Source: Acidimicrobiia bacterium
Lineage (GTDB): Bacteria; Actinomycetota; Acidimicrobiia; Spongiisociales; SHLN01
Reading direction: 5' to 3'
Assembly: GCA_004283105.1 (NCBI GenBank)
Contig: SHLN01000012.1
Coordinates: 1-20,738 of the forward strand
DNA length: 20,738 nucleotides
Below the pieces are notes generated by a model, which saw only the letters and a program-made list of their open reading frames with translations, ran no database searches and had not been told where the DNA came from. The position numbers were made by a program, and so were the translations under genes. This document shows positions 1 through 6,723 of this stretch, piece after piece. How positions within the stretch are numbered: position 1 is the stretch's first letter; every line of letters starts with the position of its first letter.

Positions 1-14
1 CTTCGGGTTCCTAT

Positions 15-33
15 GGAGAAGCTTCGCTTCTCC
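15..33 (-). terminator. Hairpin downstream of tRNA-Asn, possible terminator
   Basis: A perfect 8-bp stem (GGAGAAGC / GCTTCTCC) with a TTC loop lies about 50 bases beyond the 3' end of the minus-strand tRNA-Asn. No T-tract follows on the minus strand, so termination is only a guess. It could equally serve a gene lying left of the window. Confidence 0.3.
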
Positions 34-50
34 AGGGAGGGAAGGTGAGA

Positions 51-78
51 GCGAGCAGCGAGAAGCGAGCAGCAAGTA
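51..78. repeat. Heptamer array, unit GCGAGCA
   Basis: Four consecutive 7-base units read GCGAGCA, GCGAGAA, GCGAGCA and GCAAGTA. They lie between the hairpin at 15-33 and the tRNA 3' end. The array is imperfect but keeps a strict 7-base period. It is one of about eight such arrays in spacers of this window. Confidence 0.6.
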
Positions 79-84
79 GCTAAC

Positions 85-160
85 TGGCTCCGGGGGCGAG
101 ACTCGAACTCGCAACCTGCGGGTTAACAGCCCGTCGCTCTGCCGATTGAGCTACCCCGGA
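85..160 (-). tRNA. tRNA-Asn (anticodon GTT)
   Basis: The reverse complement folds as a full tRNA. It has a 7-bp acceptor stem TCCGGGG/CCCCGGA, D stem GCTC/GAGC, anticodon loop CTGTTAA with GTT (complement of bases 125-127), T stem GCGAG/CTCGC around the TTCGAGT loop, discriminator G and an encoded CCA at 85-87. The outermost anticodon-stem pair is A-C, a minor departure. GTT reads Asn codons AAC and AAU. The tRNA stands alone, with the start of the YtxH-like gene diverging 84 bases away. Confidence 0.96.
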
Positions 161-172
161 TGGAACGGCGAA

Positions 173-178
173 AGCGTA
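173..178 (-). promoter_or_regulatory. Putative -10 box for tRNA-Asn
   Basis: The minus strand reads TACGCT (TANNNT form) 12 bases before the first base of mature tRNA-Asn. Transcription would start a few bases ahead of the tRNA, leaving a short 5' leader for RNase P. No convincing -35 hexamer was found at 16-18 bases. Confidence 0.4.
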
Positions 179-212
179 GCAGCCTGTCGGCCGTCAGTTG
201 TCCGTCACCAGA

Positions 213-218
213 TACACT
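213..218 (+). promoter_or_regulatory. Putative -10 box for the YtxH-like gene
   Basis: TACACT fits the TANNNT pattern. It would give a leader of about 19 bases containing the GAGGGA ribosome site at 232-237. No clear -35 hexamer is visible. Confidence 0.35.
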
Positions 219-243
219 TCCTCCAACACACGAGGGATCCAGA

Positions 244-435
244 ATGGCATTCAAAACAGGACTCATACTCGGTCTCGGCGTCGGCTACGTGCTCGGTGCC
301 AAGGCAGGACGTGACCGGTACGAGCAAATCGTGGAAGGCTTCCACGACCTCACCGGCCGCCCCGAGGTCCAGGACCTCGTCGCGAAAGGCAAAGGCCTCA
401 TGGACCAGGCCAACAGGGCCGCTAGGAGCACCTAG
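244..435 (+). CDS. Small YtxH-like membrane protein, 63 aa
   Basis: The product is 63 residues. Its N-terminal hydrophobic, glycine-rich segment (residues 5-20, GLILGLGVGYVLGAKAG) is followed by a charged, probably helical tail starting GRDRYEQI. This is the layout of actinobacterial YtxH-domain proteins, small single-pass membrane proteins of unknown function, some of them linked to stress. The ATG at 244 is chosen because GAGGGA lies 6 bases upstream. Longer open frames over the same bases are shadows. It converges on rpoD with only 28 bases between the stop codons. The family call rests on the G-x3-G segment and the A-G-R-D-R-Y-E-Q-I stretch and cannot assign a biochemical role. Confidence 0.75.
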   Translation: MAFKTGLILGLGVGYVLGAKAGRDRYEQIVEGFHDLTGRPEVQDLVAKGKGLMDQANRAARST

Positions 436-442
436 GTTCTTG

Positions 443-458
443 CCGGTGACCGGTGACC
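443..458. repeat. Short heptamer repeat, unit CCGGTGA
   Basis: Two exact copies of CCGGTGA plus a trailing CC fill most of the 28-base spacer between the convergent ytxH-like and rpoD stop codons. Two copies alone would be weak. It is listed because the same 7-base period recurs in other spacers. Confidence 0.4.
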
Positions 459-463
459 TTCTC

Positions 464-1594
464 CTAAGAGTCCAGGAACCCCTGGAGCTCACGGTTTCTC
501 GCCGGCATGCGGAGCTTGGCAAGGGCTTTCGTTTCTAGCTGACGCACCCGCTCTCGCGTTACGCCGAAATAGGCACCGACTTCTTCAAGGGTCCGGACCT
601 TGCCGTCCTCGAGGCCGAACCGCATCACGAGCACCTGCCGCTCTCGCTCATTCAACTCCTCGAGTGCCAGAGCGATGTACTCCTGGAGGAGCTTGAACGA
701 AGCGACTTCGACCGGGACATCGGCTTCCCGATCCTCGACGAAATCCCCGAGGGTTGACTCCTCCTCGGTTCCGAGCGGGCTCTCGAGCGAAACCGGATCC
801 TGGGCGATGCGACGCAACTCGGTCACGCGCTCGGGGTCGACCTCGAGATCGGCTGCAATCTCCGGAATGGTCGGCTCGCGCCCCAGTTCCTGCATGAGCG
901 CCCGCTGGGCATGAATGAGCTTGTTGATGGTCTCGACCATGTGGACGGGCACGCGGATGGTGCGTCCCTGATCGGCCAGCGCCCTCGTCACCGACTGGCG
1001 AATCCACCAGGTGGCATAGGTCGAGAACCGGAATCCCTTCCGGTAATCGAACTTCTCGGCAGCCCGCATGAGTCCGAGATTCCCCTCCTGGAACAGGTCG
1101 AGCAGCGGCATGCCCCGGCCGACGTACTTCTTGGCGATCGACACGACGAGCCGCAGATTGGCCTCAACGAGATGCTCGGCGGCCCGCATGCCCTTCTTCT
1201 CGGTCGCCGACAGAATGCTGCGCTCGACCTTGTTGAGGCCGGACTCCTCCTCGAGCCGCTGTTCGGCTCTACGCCCGTTTTCGATCTGCATGGCGAGCTC
1301 GACCTCTTGCTGAGGTGTGAGCAGCGGTACCCGGCCGATCTCCTGGAGGTACATGCGAACCGGATCGGACACCACGATGAACTCATCGTTCGTGTGAAGG
1401 TCATCCCACGCTTCCGGCCCGTCCTCTTCGATCCTGATCTCGGCCGTCTCGAGGGCGTCGAGGACCCGCTCAAAGGAGTCGGCCGGAGCCTTGGCGTCCT
1501 CGAGCTCCTGCTGGACTTCGCCCATCGTGAGAAAGCCGCGCTGCCCCCCGCGCACGAGAAGCAACTCAATTACGCCGTTCGCTGTATCCGTCAC
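464..1594 (-). CDS. rpoD: Primary sigma factor of RNA polymerase, RpoD/SigA
   Basis: The product is a 376-residue sigma-70 factor that directs RNA polymerase to housekeeping promoters. A shortened region 1.1 (residues 8-57, VIELLLVRGGQRGFLT then EVQQELE) is followed by region 1.2 (from 77, DPVRMYLQEIGRVPLLT). Region 2 has the core-binding and -10 recognition segment (LFQEGNLGLMRAAEKFDY then FSTYATWWIRQ), region 3 follows, and region 4 ends with the -35 helix-turn-helix (GVTRERVRQLETKALAKLR). I chose the GTG at 1594: it follows the dnaG stop by 11 bases with a weak AGG ahead. The frame stays open into dnaG to 1738, but that stretch does not resemble sigma. Region 1.1 plus full regions 2-4 marks it as the primary, not an alternative, sigma. 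Confidence 0.96.
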   Translation of the reverse strand: MTDTANGVIELLLVRGGQRGFLTMGEVQQELEDAKAPADSFERVLDALETAEIRIEEDGPEAWDDLHTNDEFIVVSDPVRMYLQEIGRVPLLTPQQEVELAMQIENGRRAEQRLEEESGLNKVERSILSATEKKGMRAAEHLVEANLRLVVSIAKKYVGRGMPLLDLFQEGNLGLMRAAEKFDYRKGFRFSTYATWWIRQSVTRALADQGRTIRVPVHMVETINKLIHAQRALMQELGREPTIPEIAADLEVDPERVTELRRIAQDPVSLESPLGTEEESTLGDFVEDREADVPVEVASFKLLQEYIALALEELNERERQVLVMRFGLEDGKVRTLEEVGAYFGVTRERVRQLETKALAKLRMPARNRELQGFLDS

Positions 1595-1605
1595 CGATGA
1601 CCTAG

Positions 1606-3366
1606 CTATTCCCCGAGAAGCTGTTGCTTCTTCTCTAATAAACCTAATAGCTCCCGGGTGGCGTGTGAACGGTCCTCTTCGGACGAGACTGTGGCTAGTT
1701 GGGTTTGCAGGGCCTTGATCCGGTCCTCGAGCTGCCAAACTGTGATTCGACGGGCAAGTCCGGGGGCCTCGGCGAGCGGCCGGTCCACGACGGCGAGGTG
1801 GCGCAGCAACGACGCGACCTCCCCGGAGTCATCCCCGATGACCGATCCGAGCTCGGGAACCGCGTCGGGTTCAAGTTCGCCGATGATGGGACGCAACAAC
1901 TCGAAGGCCTCCCGGTGCTTCGAGTCGGCGAACGCCTCGGGCTCGAGATCGGCTCCGGCCAGGCTCGCATCGTTGGCCAGCATGAGGCGAAGGTACTCCT
2001 GCTCGGCTCGCCCACGACCGGACTCGGGAGTGCGGTACTCAGGCGCCGGTGTCCCGGCCGGCTCGCGCTCGGCGGTTCGGCTCGCCCGGCTCACTGCCTG
2101 TTCGATCACCGGCAGATCCACTCCGGTCTTGCGAGAGAGGAACACGGCGTATTCGTGGCGGGTCACCATGTCCGGATGTCGGGCCACAATGGTGGCAGCC
2201 GCCTTGATAGCCCGGCCGCGGGCCTCAGGTTCGTCCAGCCGATGCTGATCGAGCTCTCGCTCCAATCGGAACTGAAGCAGCGGAACCGAGGACTCAACCG
2301 AGACGGCCTGGCGGAGGATGTCAACTTCTCCGGCCTCGACCAGATCTCCGGGATCCCGTCCGGCGGGAAGGGGGGCCACCCGCAGATCGAGATCTCCGGG
2401 AACCGAGTGTTCGAAGCCTCGCAGGGCCGCCCCGGTGCCGGCCTCGTCGGCGTCGAACGCCAGCACGACCCGTTCGGTGAACCGCCGGAGCAGGTCGAGG
2501 TGGCTCGCCCCAAACGCAGTGCCACAGGTGGCCACGGCCGGTACGCCGGCTTGATGAACGGCGATGACGTCGGTGTATCCCTCGACGACCACGGCCACGC
2601 CCTGCTTCACCATGTCCGACTTCGACCAGTTGAGTCCATACAGCAGATTCGACTTCCGGTAGATGGAGGTCTCCGGACTGTTCAGGTACTTGGGGCCCTC
2701 CCCGTCCAACAGCCGGGCTCCGAACCCGACCGGATCGCCCCGCAGGTCGTAGATCGGGAACATCACCCGTCCCCGGAACCGGTCATAGAAGCGGCCCCGC
2801 TGGTTACGCGCGACCAGACCGGACTTCTCCATGACCTTGTCCAACATCTTGCGATCGTTGCGAAGGTGGTCATAGAGCGCGGTGAACCCCTCGGGGGAAT
2901 AGCCGAGCTGGAACTGCTCGACGATGTCGGCCTCATATCCCCGGCTTCGGAGGTAGCGGCGGGCAGATGCCGCGTCATCGGCCTTGCGCAATCGCTCGTG
3001 ATAGAACTCGATGGCGGCGCCGACGGCCTCGATCAGCGATTCGCGCTCCCCGCGCCGCTTCTGTGCGTCGGGATCGATCCGCAGCTGGATTCCGGCCCGT
3101 CGGGCGAGCAGTTCGACGGCTTCGTTGAAGTTCAGGGCCTGGGTTTGTTCGACGAACTTGAAGATGTCGCCGCCCTCACCGCAACCGAAGCAGTGGTAGA
3201 CCCCTTTGGCGGCATCGACCGACATGGACGGCGTCTTCTCCTGATGAAACGGGCACACCGCCATCACATTGCGACCGGACGGCTTCACCTTCGTCACCTC
3301 GCCGACCAGTTCGACGAGGTTGGTAGCCGCCCGCACCCGCTCGATATCTTCGCGCTGGAAAGCCAT
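1606..3366 (-). CDS. dnaG: DNA primase DnaG
   Basis: The 586-residue primase makes RNA primers for replication at the fork with the DnaB helicase. The N-terminal CHC2 zinc domain has C38, H41, C59 and C62. The TOPRIM catalytic core shows EGYTD (E262) and the DAD pair (D304, D306). The C-terminal region from about 440 onward is a divergent helicase-binding domain. I start at ATG 3366 (MAFQRED), which sits 6 bases after a TACCCT box and so may be a leaderless start. The longer frame adds ten unlikely residues. rpoD follows by 11 bases, giving the dnaG-rpoD part of the macromolecular synthesis operon, here without rpsU ahead. Confidence 0.97.
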   Translation of the reverse strand: MAFQREDIERVRAATNLVELVGEVTKVKPSGRNVMAVCPFHQEKTPSMSVDAAKGVYHCFGCGEGGDIFKFVEQTQALNFNEAVELLARRAGIQLRIDPDAQKRRGERESLIEAVGAAIEFYHERLRKADDAASARRYLRSRGYEADIVEQFQLGYSPEGFTALYDHLRNDRKMLDKVMEKSGLVARNQRGRFYDRFRGRVMFPIYDLRGDPVGFGARLLDGEGPKYLNSPETSIYRKSNLLYGLNWSKSDMVKQGVAVVVEGYTDVIAVHQAGVPAVATCGTAFGASHLDLLRRFTERVVLAFDADEAGTGAALRGFEHSVPGDLDLRVAPLPAGRDPGDLVEAGEVDILRQAVSVESSVPLLQFRLERELDQHRLDEPEARGRAIKAAATIVARHPDMVTRHEYAVFLSRKTGVDLPVIEQAVSRASRTAEREPAGTPAPEYRTPESGRGRAEQEYLRLMLANDASLAGADLEPEAFADSKHREAFELLRPIIGELEPDAVPELGSVIGDDSGEVASLLRHLAVVDRPLAEAPGLARRITVWQLEDRIKALQTQLATVSSEEDRSHATRELLGLLEKKQQLLGE

Positions 3367-3372
3367 GGCGTG

Positions 3373-3378
3373 AGGGTA
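3373..3378 (-). promoter_or_regulatory. -10 box for leaderless dnaG-rpoD transcript
   Basis: The minus strand reads TACCCT, then six bases, then the dnaG ATG. There is no purine-rich ribosome site. A TANNNT box at this exact distance is the signature of leaderless transcripts in Actinobacteria. Confidence 0.55.
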
Positions 3379-3400
3379 CCGTCTTGTGCAGAGCACGACC

Positions 3401-3438
3401 GCTGCCCGCTACCCGCCACCCGCTGCCCGCTGCCCGCT
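3401..3438. repeat. Heptamer array, unit GCTGCCC, left of the IVP gene
   Basis: Five units read GCTGCCC, GCTACCC, GCCACCC, GCTGCCC and GCTGCCC, then a partial GCT. The array lies between dnaG and the four-helix-bundle gene. It is the inverse complement of the array at 3842-3872 on the other side of that gene. Confidence 0.8.
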
Positions 3439-3483
3439 CAGAGGGGTCTTCCGTTGGATGCGTGTTCCGTGTATCACATCCCT

Positions 3484-3843
3484 ATGCCTGACTATCGGGA
3501 CTACGACGTCTTCAAGTGCGCTCACCGGCTCGTTTTGTCGATCTATGCAGCTACAAAGAGCTTTCCTACAGCCGAGAAGTACGGCCTTACGTCGCAGATC
3601 CGACGAGCAGCCGTGTCCATCCCGACCAACATCGCCGAGGGTGCCGGCCGCGGCTCAGACCAGGATTTCGCACGGTTCCTCCGGATCGCGATCGGGTCAA
3701 CCAACGAAGTGGAATACCTCGTCCGGCTGTCAGCGGACCTCGGCCTCATCAACGATCAGACTCGAGTAGATCTCTCCAAGCTCGCAGGCCGTACGCGACA
3801 GATGCTCGCCCGGCTCTCGGCCACCCTGCGCACGGGTTCTTAG
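3484..3843 (+). CDS. Four-helix-bundle protein, 23S rRNA intervening-sequence (S23/IVP) family
   Basis: The product is 119 residues, the usual length of the family. Its hallmarks are the start DYRDYDVFKCAHRL, the segment KYGLTSQIRRAAVSIPTNIA, then EGAGRGSDQDFARFL and a late NEVEYLVRLSADLG. The family was first seen as ORFs within 23S rRNA intervening sequences, occurs as stand-alone genes in many bacteria, and is structurally related to the Avd protein of diversity-generating retroelements. Its function is unknown, with nucleic-acid binding suspected. The ATG at 3484 gives the canonical N-terminus; no good ribosome site is seen. The stop TAG at 3841 runs directly into the right-hand repeat array. 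The frame stays open upstream antisense to dnaG, which I regard as chance. Confidence 0.93.
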   Translation: MPDYRDYDVFKCAHRLVLSIYAATKSFPTAEKYGLTSQIRRAAVSIPTNIAEGAGRGSDQDFARFLRIAIGSTNEVEYLVRLSADLGLINDQTRVDLSKLAGRTRQMLARLSATLRTGS

Positions 3844-3872
3844 CGGGTAGCGGGCAGCGGGTTGCGGGCAGC
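3842..3872. repeat. Heptamer array, unit AGCGGGC, right of the IVP gene
   Basis: Four units read AGCGGGT, AGCGGGC, AGCGGGT and TGCGGGC, then AGC. The array begins inside the TAG stop codon of the four-helix-bundle gene and ends 16 bases before the GH1 gene's stop. It is inverted relative to 3401-3438. Confidence 0.8.
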
Positions 3873-3888
3873 GATGGTCGGCCAGCAG

Positions 3889-5223
3889 CTATGCGCTAGG
3901 GAGCCCATTTGCTGCGATCACCGTGGAATACCACTCCCCGCTCTTCTTCACGGTTCGTTGCTGGGTGGGGTAGTCGACGTAGGTGAGGCCGAATCGTTTG
4001 CTGTAGCCGTAGGCCCATTCGAAGTTGTCCATGAGCGACCAGAGGAAGTAGCCCCGCACATCGACGCCTTCCTCGATCGCCCGGTGGAGCTGGGCGAAGT
4101 GCCGTTGCAGGTATGAGATCCGGTTGTCGTCCTCGACCCGACCATCGACCAGCTCGTCGGGATAGGCGGCACCGTTCTCGGTGATGTAGATGGTCTCGAA
4201 ATCGTACTCGCGCTTTACCTTCATGAGGATGTCGTACAGCCCCTCCGGGTAGACCTCCCAGCCCATCTCGGTGAGCTCTTCGGGCTCGGGCGGCGTGCCC
4301 GGCCGCTCCTCGCCGACGAGGTCGGCACCGACGATGATCTTGCGGCTATAGAAGTTGACGCCGAGCAGGTCGCACGGCTCAGCGATGACTGACAGATCTC
4401 CCGGCTGGACCTCGGCCTGATTCCAGCCGGAATCGGCTACGGCGTCTTCCGGATAGCCGCGGCCGGCCAGAGGGTCGAGAAACCAGCGGTTCCAATAGCC
4501 GTCGGCAAGCCGGGTGGCTTCGATGTCGGCTGGATGTTCCGACGCCGGGTACTGCGGCTCGAGATTCAGCACGATGCCGACGTCGGCGTCGGGCGCTACC
4601 TCCCGGATCTGCTGGACGGCCAGGCCATGGGCGAGTAGCAGGTGATGGGTGACCGGCCATACCTCGCTCCAGTTGGCGTGGCCGGGAGCATGCTCACCTT
4701 TGCCGTATCCGAGGTGCGAACTCACCCACGGTTCGTTGAGCGTCAGCCACGTTTTCACTCGATCGCCCAGTCGGCCGACTACCACCCCGGAGTAATCGGC
4801 GAAGGCTTCGGCGGTGTCGCGAGACAACCAACCACCCTCATCGTCGAGCGCCTGGGGTAGGTCCCAGTGATAGAGGGTCGGGAACGGGGTGATACCCGCC
4901 TCGAGCAATCCGTCGACGAGCCGATCGTAGAAATCGAGGCCTGCTGGGTTCGGGGCACCCCGGCCGGCGGGGACGATGCGTGGCCAGGCGATGGAGAACC
5001 GGTAGCCACCGATGCCCAGGTTCGACATGAGGGCGATGTCGTCCTCCCATCGGTGATAGTGATCGCAGGCGACATCCCCGGTGTCGCCGTTCAGAACCTT
5101 GCCGCGAGTGTATGAGAAGGTGTCCCAGATACTCGGACCCCGGCCGTCCTCGCCGACCGCCCCCTCGATCTGATAGGACGCCGTGGCCACCCCCCAGGTG
5201 AACGAGTCGGGAAAACGCAGCAT
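3889..5223 (-). CDS. Glycoside hydrolase family 1 beta-glucosidase
   Basis: The 444-residue cytosolic enzyme (no signal peptide) is a retaining beta-glycosidase of family GH1, expected to hydrolyse beta-glucosides, cellobiose or similar. The N-terminal signature FTWGVATASYQIEGA is present. The acid/base glutamate is E164 in TLNEP and the nucleophile is E349 in ITENG. SIWD near 31 and FSIAWPRI near 76 are also typical, as is the C-terminal GYFLWSLMDNFEWAYGY with the sugar-binding E-W. The length matches bacterial family members. ATG 5223 is preceded by a leaderless-type TAGGAT box. The gene diverges from a GT4 glycosyltransferase across 53 bases, which hints at shared glucoside or compatible-solute metabolism. 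The exact substrate cannot be read from sequence. Confidence 0.95.
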   Translation of the reverse strand: MLRFPDSFTWGVATASYQIEGAVGEDGRGPSIWDTFSYTRGKVLNGDTGDVACDHYHRWEDDIALMSNLGIGGYRFSIAWPRIVPAGRGAPNPAGLDFYDRLVDGLLEAGITPFPTLYHWDLPQALDDEGGWLSRDTAEAFADYSGVVVGRLGDRVKTWLTLNEPWVSSHLGYGKGEHAPGHANWSEVWPVTHHLLLAHGLAVQQIREVAPDADVGIVLNLEPQYPASEHPADIEATRLADGYWNRWFLDPLAGRGYPEDAVADSGWNQAEVQPGDLSVIAEPCDLLGVNFYSRKIIVGADLVGEERPGTPPEPEELTEMGWEVYPEGLYDILMKVKREYDFETIYITENGAAYPDELVDGRVEDDNRISYLQRHFAQLHRAIEEGVDVRGYFLWSLMDNFEWAYGYSKRFGLTYVDYPTQQRTVKKSGEWYSTVIAANGLPSA

Positions 5224-5229
5224 CCGGGC

Positions 5230-5235
5230 ATCCTA
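5230..5235 (-). promoter_or_regulatory. -10 box for leaderless GH1 transcript
   Basis: The minus strand reads TAGGAT, six bases, then ATG. There is no ribosome site. It lies back to back with the GT4 promoter inside a 53-base divergent spacer. Confidence 0.6.
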
Positions 5236-5264
5236 CGATCTCGAGTCGCCGGGCCGGTGGTCCG

Positions 5265-5270
5265 TAGACT
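5265..5270 (+). promoter_or_regulatory. -10 box for leaderless GT4 transcript
   Basis: TAGACT is followed by six bases and then GTG at 5277. No Shine-Dalgarno sequence is present, so the transcript probably begins at the start codon. Confidence 0.6.
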
Positions 5271-5276
5271 CGGCCC

Positions 5277-6719
5277 GTGCACCTCGCCTTCCTCAACCCC
5301 CAGGGCAACTTCGACCCGGCCGATAGTCACCTGACGGCCCATCCCGACTTCGGCGGCCAGCTGGTCTATGTCAAGCAGGTGGCCCTGGCGCTCGGGAAGG
5401 CCGGTCACCGGGTCGACATCATCACCCGGCTCATCGACGACCCGAAGTGGCCCGAGTTCTCGAGCGTCGAGGACGTCTACCCCGGCGCCGCCAACGTTCG
5501 CATCATCAGGATTCCGGCGGGCGATACGAACGCCTTCCTCGCCAAGGAAGAGCTATGGCCATTCCTGGTGCGGGACTGGGTTACCAATATCCGAGAGCGC
5601 TACGGGGCAGACCTCCCCGATGCGTTCACCGGCCACTACGGGGACGGGGGCATCGCGGCGGTACTTCTGCGTGAGCAAACCGGAGTTCCCTTCACGTTCA
5701 CGGCCCATTCGCTCGGTGCCCAGAAACTCGACAAGCTCCTGCCAGACGCCGAGCACCTCGAGGCCCTCGAGAACCAGTACCACTTCGGTGTTCGGATCGC
5801 AGCCGAACGGCTTTCAATGAACCACTCCGGCGTCAATGTCGTATCAACCAACCTGGAACGCGACGAGCAATACGCCCACCCGCGCTACCAGGATGCAGTC
5901 GATGCCGACGACCTCACCCGGTTCGCGGTTGTGCCCCCCGGGGTCAACCTCGAAACGTTCGACCGGGACTCGGAGTCACCGGTGGATCGGGAGATGGCCG
6001 ACTTCGTCAGTGAGCGGATTGAAGCGGCCACCGGACGTCGGGCCGGGCTGCCCGTTGTCGTGGCTTCGAGCCGGCTCGACCCGAAGAAGAACATCGGCGG
6101 CCTCGTTGAGGCCTACGCCTCCAGTCCGGCACTCCAGCGTTCGGCCAATCTTCTGCTGATAACGGGTTCGCTCGACGACCCGTTCACCGATGACGGCAGC
6201 GCCACCGCCCTCGAACGAACGGAAATCCGCAGGATCCGCGGCGTCATCCAGGACGCCGGGCTGGAGGGAATGGTCGTTGCTTTCGGCATCCAGGGCCAGA
6301 ACAAACTGGCAGCCGCCTACAGACACCTCGCCCAGCACGGAGGCGTCTTCGCTCTCACCGCCCTGTACGAGCCCTTCGGCCTTGCGCCGCTCGAAGCCGC
6401 TGCCTCGGGGCTGGCAGTCGTCGCTACCCGAAACGGGGGGCCGTCCGAAAGCCTCATCGACGCCGACGGCGAGTACGGAGTGCTCGTCGATCCGGCCGAT
6501 CCATACGACATCGCGGCGGGACTGGAACGAGCACTGGGAGATGAGTGGGAAACGCTCGCTGCCGCCGGCCGGCAACGGGTGCACGACCGCTACACCTGGG
6601 ACCGCACCGCCGAGGGCTATCTGGCGGCGGTCGAGCGGGCGCTCGAGCCGACCGAACGTGACCTGCTTCCGATCGACCCGTTCTTCCTGGGCGAAGGAAC
6701 CGAACCGCCGGAGCTATGA
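5277..6719 (+). CDS. GT4 glycosyltransferase, sucrose-phosphate synthase type
   Basis: The 480-residue protein has the two-domain GT-B fold of retaining family GT4. The N-terminal domain carries the glycine loop GGQLVYVKQVALALG (26-40) and TAHSLG (142-147). The C-terminal domain carries SRLDPKKNIGGLVEAY (265-280), which contains the phosphate-binding lysines, and the E-x7-E motif at E365/E373 (ALYEPFGLAPLEAAASG). This pattern matches sucrose-phosphate synthase and mannosylfructose-phosphate synthase, which use UDP- or GDP-sugar and a sugar phosphate. The particular product is not decidable here, and no partner phosphatase gene lies nearby. The GTG at 5277 is the best start (MHLAFLNPQG). The stop lies 4 bases from that of glyS, which converges on it. 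Confidence 0.87.
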   Translation: MHLAFLNPQGNFDPADSHLTAHPDFGGQLVYVKQVALALGKAGHRVDIITRLIDDPKWPEFSSVEDVYPGAANVRIIRIPAGDTNAFLAKEELWPFLVRDWVTNIRERYGADLPDAFTGHYGDGGIAAVLLREQTGVPFTFTAHSLGAQKLDKLLPDAEHLEALENQYHFGVRIAAERLSMNHSGVNVVSTNLERDEQYAHPRYQDAVDADDLTRFAVVPPGVNLETFDRDSESPVDREMADFVSERIEAATGRRAGLPVVVASSRLDPKKNIGGLVEAYASSPALQRSANLLLITGSLDDPFTDDGSATALERTEIRRIRGVIQDAGLEGMVVAFGIQGQNKLAAAYRHLAQHGGVFALTALYEPFGLAPLEAAASGLAVVATRNGGPSESLIDADGEYGVLVDPADPYDIAAGLERALGDEWETLAAAGRQRVHDRYTWDRTAEGYLAAVERALEPTERDLLPIDPFFLGEGTEPPEL

Positions 6720-6723
6720 GCCG

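Larger units (their letters stand above)
3401..3872 (+). mobile_element. Candidate IVP cassette bounded by inverted heptamer arrays
   Basis: The four-helix-bundle gene sits between a GCTGCCC array (3401-3438) and its inverse (GGGCAGC form, 3842-3872). Pairing 3401-3428 with 3845-3872 gives a 28-base stem with about 24 Watson-Crick pairs, one G-U and three mismatches. In bacterial 23S rRNA, intervening sequences encoding this same protein family also have complementary ends. The unit here is outside rRNA and has no transposase, so mobility is an inference. Similar 7-base arrays elsewhere in the window flank no such gene, which weakens the case. Confidence 0.35.

Noticed and set aside
1595..1738. 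N-terminal extension of the sigma factor into dnaG
   Set aside because: The extra residues are not sigma-like, and the GTG at 1594 directly precedes region 1.1.
1699..3843. A 714-codon plus-strand open frame running antisense through dnaG into the four-helix-bundle gene
   Set aside because: Only the last 119 codons resemble a known family. The rest mirrors dnaG, which has clear primase motifs on the other strand; high GC keeps the antisense frame open.
3484..3843. Diversity-generating retroelement accessory protein (Avd)
   Set aside because: The fold family is related, but there is no reverse transcriptase, template repeat or variable repeat in the window. The sequence fits the S23/IVP branch better.
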